Assembly: GCA_030753265.1 (NCBI GenBank)
Contig: JASMCQ010000087.1
Span: 1 to 33,383, forward strand
Direction of reading: 5' to 3'
Source: Dehalococcoidia bacterium
GTDB taxonomy: Bacteria > Chloroflexota > Dehalococcoidia > UBA3495
DNA length: 33,383 nt
A program made the position numbers and the translations under genes. The notes beneath the pieces are model-generated. The model was not told the DNA's origin and ran no database searches. It saw nothing but the letters and a program-made list of their open reading frames with translations. Positions 1-5,685 of this stretch are shown piece after piece (position 1 is the first letter of the stretch; the number at the start of each line of letters is the position of its first letter).

Positions 1-1517
1 AGGGTATCGTCCCAGAGCTTCAGGAGCTGGCCCTGGTAGATGGGCTCCACCATCCCGTCGGGGTTCTTGGGGTCCAGGTACTCGTACCCCATGTCGGGGA
101 CGCCGTCTTTCCGGGGCGGGTAGACCAGCCCCAACTCCGTCTGCCAAACCGGCCCGGCCCCGGCGATAAGCATCTGGAAGATGAGGCCGGGGTGCATCCG
201 CAGGTCGTGGTCGTTGAATCCGGTGCCCTTCAGGTGGACCGCCAGGTCTTCGATGCCCAGCTCCCGGCCGCACTCCCGGGGCGACTTGGCGAGGGAGGCG
301 CCGATGCCTTCCCGGCGGACCGTCTTCTCCAACAGCTCGATGACGGCCTCGTAGTTGCCCCAGGTCAGGTCCAGGCCGTCCACCTCATCGCGGTTGAGCC
401 GCTCGGTGTTGTAGGCCTCCATCACCATGGCGATGTTGCGAGGTACCTCTCCACCATCCAGCCCCATTCCGTCCACCATGCCGGTGATGGCTAGGGCCAC
501 GCCGGGGTCGTCGATGCCCAGGTTGGGCCCCGTTGCCTGGATGATCTCGCCGCCGTAGCCCGACACCGTGGTCCCGGCCAGAGGGCCGGTGGTTACCACC
601 GTCTCGTGATGGCAGGACATGTCGCAGTTGAAGCCACCCACCGGGCGGACCCGCCACTTGGGGGAATCCTCCACCCAGCGCCGGCTCCAGTGTAGCTGGT
701 ACTCCGGGTCGGTATAGTTCTTTCCCTGTACCCGGCCGTGTTCTTCGAGGTTCGCGTGGGCTCCGGGCACCACCGAGTGGGCCTGCCGGGTCGTCGGCGG
801 GTGGGGCGACGCAAATAGCGCCCGGTTCCAGGTCTCATAGGCCTCCATCAGGCGCGCGGGATCGGCGATAGGCGCCCGGCCGGTGCCCCGCACGGCGATG
901 GCTTTGAGCTTTTTCGAGCCCCAGGCAATGCCGGCCTCGCCCCGGGCCGCGGTGTAGACCCCGTCGGACCGTACCGCGGCCCCGGTGATCAGGTTCTCCC
1001 CGCCGGGACCGATGCAGGCGACGCTGATCTGGAGGGGATCGCCCAACTCCAGCTTGATGCGGCGCGGCGTCTCGAAGGTATCCAGGCCCCAGAAGGGGCC
1101 GGCGTCGCGCAACTCGACCTGATTGTTCTCGATCCAGAGATACACCGGCTTGGGTGAAACGCCCCGGAAGACGATGCCGTCCCAGCCGGCATGCTTGAGC
1201 CGGGCGCCAAAATACCCGTGGGCGTGGCTCAAGCCCACGTGGTAGTCGGGGCACTCCCTCAGGTTGACGAGTACCCAGTGGGTGGCGCTGGGCACCATGG
1301 TACCCGTGAGGGGGCCGGTGAACACGTAGAATGGGCAGTCGGGGTCGACCGGGCGCATCGTCGGCGTGATCTCTTGAGACAGCAAATACAGGCCGACGCC
1401 GGTGGCGCCTCCATAGGCCCGCAGTACCTCCTCCGAGGGCAGAGGAACGGACCTGGTTGTCCCGGTGGTCAGGTCTACCTCCAGGACCTTGTTCTGGAAA
1501 CCGCCTTTTATTGCCAT
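1..1517 (-). CDS. Aldehyde:ferredoxin oxidoreductase (AOR) family protein, C-terminus cut by window edge
   Basis: AOR-family enzymes carry a tungsto- or molybdo-bis-pterin and one [4Fe-4S] cluster and oxidise aldehydes or related substrates, usually in the cytoplasm with ferredoxin. The reading frame begins MAIKGGFQNKVLEVDL and is open to base 1, about 505 residues; the complete paralogue at 14580-16490 has 636, so roughly 130 are missing. It aligns with that paralogue throughout, e.g. LSHAHGYFGARLKHAG, ISVACIGPGGEN, WGSKKLKAIAVRGTG and DGLDLTWGNYEAVIELLEKT. A pterin-binding type DxxGL motif (DGMGLDGG) is present. The cluster motif normally written CxxCxxxC reads GFNCDMSC around residues 295-302: Cys298 and Cys302 are present, the first position is Gly. 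The ATG is chosen for the GGGAGGT ribosome site just upstream. It has its own promoter and a long leader. No signal peptide. The family is secure, the substrate unknown. Confidence 0.9.
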   Translation of the reverse strand, partial: MAIKGGFQNKVLEVDLTTGTTRSVPLPSEEVLRAYGGATGVGLYLLSQEITPTMRPVDPDCPFYVFTGPLTGTMVPSATHWVLVNLRECPDYHVGLSHAHGYFGARLKHAGWDGIVFRGVSPKPVYLWIENNQVELRDAGPFWGLDTFETPRRIKLELGDPLQISVACIGPGGENLITGAAVRSDGVYTAARGEAGIAWGSKKLKAIAVRGTGRAPIADPARLMEAYETWNRALFASPHPPTTRQAHSVVPGAHANLEEHGRVQGKNYTDPEYQLHWSRRWVEDSPKWRVRPVGGFNCDMSCHHETVVTTGPLAGTTVSGYGGEIIQATGPNLGIDDPGVALAITGMVDGMGLDGGEVPRNIAMVMEAYNTERLNRDEVDGLDLTWGNYEAVIELLEKTVRREGIGASLAKSPRECGRELGIEDLAVHLKGTGFNDHDLRMHPGLIFQMLIAGAGPVWQTELGLVYPPRKDGVPDMGYEYLDPKNPDGMVEPIYQGQLLKLWDDT

Positions 1518-1576
1518 GATGGACCTCCCGCGATGGGGTTACTGAAGGGGCCGAGGCGCCCGGCCGCCCGGATACA

Positions 1577-1681
1577 CTTCGTACGCGCTATCCGGACTCG
1601 CATCCCGGTACGAAGCGGGGCGCATCTGCCGCTTGCCGGGGCCGATGCGGTAAAGCCAGGGTCTCCGGCCGGAAACCCTGG
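1577..1681 (-). promoter_or_regulatory. Structured 5' leader of the AOR gene (three hairpins), possible riboswitch
   Basis: Within the leader predicted from the promoter at 1741-1769, three consecutive hairpins can be drawn on the minus-strand RNA. Arms are 1681-1675 with 1662-1656 (CCAGGGT/ACCCTGG, with a further inner TCCGG/CCGGA), 1649-1644 with 1626-1621 (CGCATC/GATGCG), and 1615-1608 with 1584-1577 (CTTCGTAC/GTACGAAG). No convincing open frame covers the region. I do not recognise a known riboswitch class; Moco/Tuco sensing would suit the downstream gene but the consensus was not matched. The hairpins are seen; a regulatory role is inferred. Confidence 0.4.
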
Positions 1682-1740
1682 TCCACCCGGCAGACGCCGG
1701 CCCAGACGACGCGGCCTGACGAATTGACTGGACGAATTGG

Positions 1741-1769
1741 AGTGTAAGGACACGCATCGGGGCTGTCAA
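1741..1769 (-). promoter_or_regulatory. Sigma70-type promoter for the AOR gene at 1-1517
   Basis: On the minus strand a perfect -35 TTGACA (1769-1764) is followed by exactly 17 bases and a -10 TACACT (1746-1741, four of six consensus bases). Transcription would start near 1734 and give a leader of about 215 bases before the ATG at 1517. It faces away from the promoter of the selenoprotein gene, making this a divergent control region. Prediction by eye only. Confidence 0.6.
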
Positions 1770-1803
1770 TGCTTCCAATTTTGCCGGAACCGGCGGGCCC
1801 ATG

Positions 1804-1832
1804 TTGACGCCCGCCGGAGGAGCCGCCATACT
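1804..1832 (+). promoter_or_regulatory. Sigma70-type promoter for the Sec-containing redox protein
   Basis: A -35 TTGACG (1804-1809), a 17-base spacer and a -10 CATACT (1827-1832) lie 41 bases before the ATG at 1874. The spacing and five-of-six and four-of-six matches make it a reasonable promoter. Prediction by eye. Confidence 0.5.
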
Positions 1833-1873
1833 CGTGCGAGCGGAAGATGATGTACAGGCTGAGGAGGTGCACG

Positions 1874-2311
1874 ATGACCGCAGCGGAAGAACGGGCCCTG
1901 GAACTACGGGCTCAGAAGTATAACTGAGCGGAGTCGGTGCTTCTGGCCGTGAGCCAGAGCGCGGGCCTGGAGGCGGGAGACGCGCCTCGAATCGCCACCG
2001 GGTTCGGGGGTGGCGTGGGTGGAGGAGGCGCCATGTGTGGCGCACTGGTGGGAGCCGTCATGGCGGTGGGCCTCAAGCACGGGCGCACCCGCGGCGACGA
2101 GGACAACCGGGCCGCGTACGGACGCAGCCAGAAGATACTGCGACGCTTCCAGGAGGAGATGGGCAGCTCCATCTGCCTGGAGCTGACGGGAATGGACCTA
2201 TCGACCGCCGAGGGGTCCAAGGCCTTTCGCCAGTCGGACGTCCCGGAGCGGGTCTGCCGGAAGTGCATCCTCACGGCGGCCCGTCTGGCGGAGGAGCAAC
2301 TCGCGGCTTAG
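1874..2311 (+). CDS. Selenocysteine-containing C_GCAxxG_C_C family redox protein (in-frame TGA at codon 18)
   Basis: The family consists of small (about 140 residue) putative redox proteins with four conserved Cys; no reaction is established. Read from the ATG at 1874 the frame gives 145 residues if the TGA at 1925-1927 is decoded as Sec18. The context is KYN-TGA-AESVLLAV, and family members normally read NCAES here, so TGA sits exactly where the first Cys belongs. The other signature elements follow: glycine-rich GFGGGVGGGGAM, CGALVG with Cys55, Cys101 (SICLELTG), Cys128 and Cys131 (VCRKC). The start is fixed by GAGGAGGT eight bases upstream, before the TGA. A start after the TGA would need GTG at 1937, lacks a ribosome site and loses the first motif. 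A SECIS-like hairpin lies at 1939-1960 and selD is in the same window. It is probably cytoplasmic, as no signal peptide is visible. The alternative is a nonsense-mutated gene, which the hairpin and intact frame argue against. Confidence 0.87.
1939..1960 (+). promoter_or_regulatory. Bacterial SECIS-like hairpin downstream of TGA codon 18
   Basis: Arms 1939-1947 and 1953-1960 form eight base pairs with one bulged T (1941) and a five-base loop CGTGA (1948-1952). The loop G (1949) lies 24 bases after the first base of the TGA. Bacterial SECIS elements sit just 3' of the UGA with a short stem, a G or GU in the apical loop and a comparable distance, and the E. coli fdhF element also has a bulged U. 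The match is read by eye and SelB binding is inferred. Confidence 0.7.
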
Positions 2312-2385
2312 GGCGCGTCGATCGCCCCGACGCCCCGGGCTCTCCTGCCGTGAAGGTGGGATTGCCTTAAAAGTGCTCAGGACAA

Positions 2386-2485
2386 TGTCACCCCGAGTTG
2401 AGCGAGGGGCCTGGTGTGGTGGGTCCGGGCTGCAACGGAGGACCCCCGCCCCAGATCCCTCGTCGCTTCACTCCTCGGAATGACA
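2386..2485. repeat. Dispersed inverted-repeat element, family B, copy 1
   Basis: The element is bounded by TGTCACCCCGAG and, at the other end, CTCGGAATGACA, which are imperfect inverted repeats (TGTCAnnCCGAG). Similar ends occur at 12519-12597 and 24996-25028. It lies between the selenoprotein gene and the SDR gene. No coding content. Confidence 0.6.
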
Positions 2486-2575
2486 GTTTCTAGGCTAGAC
2501 CCCAAGCCGGACTCGGCCTCTTCGGGCCGGATCCGCGGATCGGGAGAGCACTTGAAGAATGAAGGAGCGTGGAAC

Positions 2576-3331
2576 ATGGGACGACTAGACGGCAAGGTGG
2601 CCATCATCACCGGCGCCGGCCGCGGTCAGGGGGCCGCGGAGGTCAGGCTCTTCGTCCGCGAGGGCGCCAAAGTCTGCTTCGGCGACATCACGGATGACGA
2701 AGGGATGAAGATGGAGGCGGAGATCAGGGAGATGGGCGGCGAAGCCACCTACATCCACCTGGATGTCACCAGCGAAGAGGAGTGGAAACGGGCGATTCAG
2801 CACACCGAGGCGACCTACGGGAAGCTGGACATCCTGGTGAACAACGCGGGGATCTCCATCGGCACGCGGCCCATTGAGGAGACTTCACTGGCGGATTGGG
2901 AGGCCATGCAGGGTGTGAACTCGACGGGGGTGTTCCTGGGCACCAAGTACGCCATTCCCGCCCTGCGCCGAAACGGTGGAGGGTCCATCGTGAACATATC
3001 CTCCGCCGCCGGCCTGGTGGGCATCGGCCGCTCCGCCGGCTATACGGCCAGCAAAGGGGCCGTGCGCCTCTTCACCAAGGCCACCGCCATCCAGCATGCC
3101 AAGGAAAACATCCGGTGCAACTCGGTCCACCCCGGCCCCGTCAACACCCCCTTCATCCAGGAGCTGCTGGACAACCCTGACAAGCTCCAAGAAAGGGTGA
3201 GCCGCGTCCCCCTGGGCAAGATAGGGACTCCGGACGACATCGCCTACGGGGTGTTGTACCTCGCTTCCGACGAGGCGTCCTTCGTCACCGGATCGGAGTT
3301 GGTGATCGACGGCGGCACCACCGCGCAATAG
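2576..3331 (+). CDS. Short-chain dehydrogenase/reductase (SDR, FabG-like)
   Basis: Classical SDRs use NAD(P)H to interconvert alcohols and ketones. The protein has 251 residues, the usual length. It shows the Rossmann motif TGAGRGQG (residues 12-19), the acidic residue after beta-2 (GDITD, about 37), NNAG (89-92), active-site Ser142/143 (ISSAAG), YxxxK (Tyr156, Lys160) and the PGPVNTP loop (186-192), and it ends in the FVTGSELVIDGG signature. Asp after beta-2 favours NAD over NADP. The ATG at 2576 follows AAGGAG; an in-frame extension to 2414 would run through repeat-derived sequence and is rejected. It stands alone, convergent with nrfD. The substrate is unknown; a hydroxyacyl-CoA or hydroxysteroid are both possible. 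Confidence 0.93.
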   Translation: MGRLDGKVAIITGAGRGQGAAEVRLFVREGAKVCFGDITDDEGMKMEAEIREMGGEATYIHLDVTSEEEWKRAIQHTEATYGKLDILVNNAGISIGTRPIEETSLADWEAMQGVNSTGVFLGTKYAIPALRRNGGGSIVNISSAAGLVGIGRSAGYTASKGAVRLFTKATAIQHAKENIRCNSVHPGPVNTPFIQELLDNPDKLQERVSRVPLGKIGTPDDIAYGVLYLASDEASFVTGSELVIDGGTTAQ

Positions 3332-3407
3332 ACGCCCGGTCGGGTATTGCCGATCCGCGCCCGCCGCCCGGCGGCCGGGGTTCAGGATGCGCCGGGCTCG
3401 CTCCCGG

Positions 3408-4355
3408 TCAGGGCAGGAGCCGCGGCCTCCCCGGAAGGGGAACCAGCCTGCCGACGACCACCAGGGGACCCTTGATCGCCGCGGACATCACCAGGTGGCG
3501 CAGCATGTACCCGCCCGCTAGGCCCGGAATCAGGCCCAACAGGGCTACACCCATTCGCTCTTCCAGCCCCGCGTCTTCCAGAGACTCGAGCAACGTCAGC
3601 TCCATGCTCAGGGGTATCATCAGTCCCAAGACGATGAAGCCGATCCAGAAGTAAACGGACAGGTCTCCCCGGACCAGCGAGTCTACCGAAGCTTTGGCCG
3701 CCAGGTTGGCTCGCACCAGGTACAGGTAGCTGAACACCACGAATGCCTCTATGACCAGCAGCACGATGTCGGCTCTGAGCAGGTGGCTCTCGGCCGCCAC
3801 CACCTTGTCCTCCAACACCATGTAGATCGACAGTATGAGGGTGACGCTCATCATGCCGGCGGAAAGGGCGGAGGTCAGGAACAGCAGGGGCAGTGCCGGC
3901 GTGCTCCAGAATGGGATGGCCCGCGCCGCTCCCAGGAGCAGGCCGGTGTAGACCATGGTCATGACGGCCAGCACGCCACCGGCGATGCCGATGCCCCGCA
4001 GTACGTTCTCAGAGGCCTCCGCCCAGACCAGCGCAAGGTGGATCATGCCGACGACGATGAACGCGGTCAGGATGAACACGCCCCGGGAAATCCAGGAGGT
4101 ACGGGGGTGGAACGCCGCCCGGACGAAGCCGAAGGGCCGGCCCAGGTCCAAGACCAGGAAGATCGTGCTGAAGGCCACCAGAGGAGCCCCGATAGTTACC
4201 CCGATCTTCACGATAGGGTCCCACTCGGTGGTGCGGCTGGCGAACTCGGCGGCCACGCCGGTCACGTAAGCCCCGCACGCCCCCCCGGCCAGAAAGAGGT
4301 ACAGGGCGATCTGCCATCCCCAGATGGTCTGGCGTTCGCCTATTGGCTGGTCCAT
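3408..4355 (-). CDS. NrfD/PsrC-type membrane anchor subunit
   Basis: NrfD-like proteins are integral membrane subunits that pass electrons between the quinone pool and an iron-sulfur partner. This 315-residue protein has about eight strongly hydrophobic segments, starting with IALYLFLAGGACGAYVTGV near residues 12-31 and ending with LLGLIPGLAGGYML. The conserved GAP.. and LDLGRP..F elements of the family are visible in the second segment (LDLGRPFGFV). The ATG at 4355 has GGGAGGT before it, so it is preferred to the in-frame ATG at 4376. It is the last gene of the operon 8349-3408, after the ferredoxin subunit, and would anchor the complex and connect it to quinone. A 28-bp perfect palindrome lies in the 139-base gap upstream of it. 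Confidence 0.88.
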   Translation of the reverse strand: MDQPIGERQTIWGWQIALYLFLAGGACGAYVTGVAAEFASRTTEWDPIVKIGVTIGAPLVAFSTIFLVLDLGRPFGFVRAAFHPRTSWISRGVFILTAFIVVGMIHLALVWAEASENVLRGIGIAGGVLAVMTMVYTGLLLGAARAIPFWSTPALPLLFLTSALSAGMMSVTLILSIYMVLEDKVVAAESHLLRADIVLLVIEAFVVFSYLYLVRANLAAKASVDSLVRGDLSVYFWIGFIVLGLMIPLSMELTLLESLEDAGLEERMGVALLGLIPGLAGGYMLRHLVMSAAIKGPLVVVGRLVPLPGRPRLLP

Positions 4356-4416
4356 GGTGCGACCTCCCAAGGGCATTATCAGGAGACCTCTTCAAAACTG
4401 GGGCCGGTCCCCTGGG

Positions 4417-4444
4417 GTAGGGGCGCAATATATTGCGCCCCTAC
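4417..4444. repeat. 28-bp perfect palindrome between ferredoxin subunit and nrfD genes
   Basis: Bases 4417-4430 (GTAGGGGCGCAATA) are the exact reverse complement of 4431-4444, with no loop. It lies within the operon, in the gap between the two genes, so it could form a hairpin in the mRNA or be a small mobile palindrome. It has no T-tract. Confidence 0.7.
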
Positions 4445-4494
4445 GGTGACATCATCCAGGCGCGGAATCGCCCGACGCCTCTCGTGAACCTGTC

Positions 4495-5127
4495 CTACGG
4501 AGGCAGATAGAAAACCGAGGGGTTTGTCCCGGCCTCAGGGTTCAGGGCGGCCGCGCCCTTGTCCCGGATCAAGCCGGAGACGGGGCTCGTGTGATCGTCC
4601 AGGTCGCCGAAGATACGGGCCTTGGAGGGGCAGTTGGCCACGCAGGCGGGCTCTTGCCCCTGGTCAACCCGGGCCGAGCAGAAATCGCACTTCTCCACCG
4701 TGCCGAGGGTGTGCCGGGCATACCCCTGCTCTTCGAATGGCGTCTTGTGGGGGGGCGTCTTGCCATTCCCCGGCATACCGTTGGCGAAGTAAGGGATCTC
4801 CCGGTCGTTGAAATACCGGGCCGCGTAGGGACAGGCCAGCATGCAGTATCGGCAGCCGATGCACAGGTCCTTGTCGATCCACACTATGCCGTCGGGCCGC
4901 TGCTTGGTGGCCCCGGTGGGGCAGACGTCCATGCAGGGCGGGTCCTGGCAGTGCATGCACAGGAGGGGAAGGGCCATCCGCTTCACGGCGGGGTACTTCC
5001 CCCACTCCAGCCGCTGGACCCGGGCGAACGTTATCCCGGTGCCGGTCGCGTTTTCCGCGCGGCAGGCGGCCACGCAAGCGTAACAGCCGATGCACCGCTT
5101 TAGGTCTATGACCATCCCGTAATGCAT
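4495..5127 (-). CDS. Four-cluster ferredoxin-like electron-transfer subunit (PsrB/DmsB/NrfC type)
   Basis: This subunit would carry electrons between the molybdopterin subunit and the membrane anchor. The 210 residues hold sixteen Cys in four groups: 12, 15, 18, 22; 57, 60, 65, 69; 89, 92, 95, 99; and 147, 150, 162, 166. This is the classic arrangement for four [4Fe-4S] clusters in CISM-family enzymes. There is no signal peptide and no Tat motif, so if the complex is exported it must travel with another subunit; none of the partners shows a Tat signal, suggesting the cytoplasmic face. The ATG at 5127 is preceded by GGGAGGG. It lies between the MoaD-like gene (158-base gap containing a repeat element) and nrfD. 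Confidence 0.93.
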   Translation of the reverse strand: MHYGMVIDLKRCIGCYACVAACRAENATGTGITFARVQRLEWGKYPAVKRMALPLLCMHCQDPPCMDVCPTGATKQRPDGIVWIDKDLCIGCRYCMLACPYAARYFNDREIPYFANGMPGNGKTPPHKTPFEEQGYARHTLGTVEKCDFCSARVDQGQEPACVANCPSKARIFGDLDDHTSPVSGLIRDKGAAALNPEAGTNPSVFYLPP

Positions 5128-5146
5128 TGTGGTTCCCTCCCTGGTT

Positions 5147-5272
5147 TAGCAACTATCCCGAAACCTCGAGTGCCGGCTCCAGCGGTCCTTCGACAGGCTC
5201 AGGACGAACGGATAGGGCGTTCCTGCCCCGTTCGTGGTGAGCTTGTCGAAGGACTTTTTGCGATAGTTCCTC
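5147..5272. repeat. Dispersed inverted-repeat element, family A, copy 1 (inside an operon)
   Basis: The core 5185-5254 consists of GTCCTTCGACAGGCTCAGG running to 5211 and its imperfect inverse at 5228-5254, matching at 24 of 27 positions. Flanks continue the symmetry, with AACTATC near 5151 and GATAGTT near 5262, giving a unit of about 126 bp. Related copies are at 12643-12782, 14414-14548 and 31581-31707. It fills the gap between the MoaD-like and ferredoxin genes. Confidence 0.75.
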
Positions 5273-5285
5273 GCTGCGTGAGCCC

Positions 5286-5588
5286 TCAACCCCCGGCGAT
5301 GGCGAAGACCACCGACAGGGACACCCTGGGCTGGTCGGCCCCCATGTCCTTGAGGGGGGTATCGAGGGCCTCTTCAGCCACTATGTGGTCGTTTACCGCC
5401 AGGCAAATGGTGTCTCCCAAGTGCCGGCCGTCGGCGGAGAAAAGCTGATGCCGGACCCGCTCTCCGAACCGATCGCCCAGGGTCTCCAGCAGGTTGCGCA
5501 ACGTGGCGCCCTCGGGCAGCGACACTTCCACGGAAGGCCGGTCGATCAACTCTCTCCGGATGCCGAATAAGCGGATGGTTACGTCCAT
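5286..5588 (-). CDS. MoaD/ThiS-like ubiquitin-fold protein
   Basis: Proteins of this fold carry sulfur as a C-terminal thiocarboxylate, in molybdopterin synthase (MoaD) or in other sulfur-transfer pathways. The 100-residue product starts MDVTIRLFGIRREL, has the TLRNLLETLGDRFG helix typical of MoaD, then AVNDHIV (the beta strand usually read as VN), and ends in AIAGG, the required terminal Gly-Gly. It lies 97 bases after the catalytic molybdoenzyme gene and before the ferredoxin subunit, so it is probably dedicated to cofactor supply for that enzyme; MoaD-like genes also occur beside tungsten AOR enzymes. No good ribosome site precedes the ATG at 5588, so the start is slightly uncertain. Confidence 0.8.
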   Translation of the reverse strand: MDVTIRLFGIRRELIDRPSVEVSLPEGATLRNLLETLGDRFGERVRHQLFSADGRHLGDTICLAVNDHIVAEEALDTPLKDMGADQPRVSLSVVFAIAGG

Positions 5589-5685
5589 GCTGTTCTTAGC
5601 TGGTGGCGGTGCATTTGCCTTCCGATTGCTGTGCCCTCTGGTGTGGTTTGGGGGGGGCCTTCGTCCGCCCCACCCTGTTGTGGCC

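Larger units (their letters stand above)
1518..1873. other. Divergent intergenic region (356 bp)
   Basis: The region between the AOR gene and the selenoprotein gene holds two back-to-back promoter predictions (1741-1769 minus, 1804-1832 plus) and the hairpin-rich AOR leader. I see no gene in it. Confidence 0.6.

Noticed and set aside
1577..1681. Calling the AOR leader a Moco riboswitch
   Set aside because: The gene context fits but I could not match the known consensus by eye, so only a structured leader is reported.
1874..1936. Reading the TGA at 1925-1927 as a real stop, giving a 17-residue peptide and a separate gene starting at GTG 1937
   Set aside because: The ribosome site belongs to the ATG at 1874, the family motif spans the TGA, and a SECIS-like hairpin follows.
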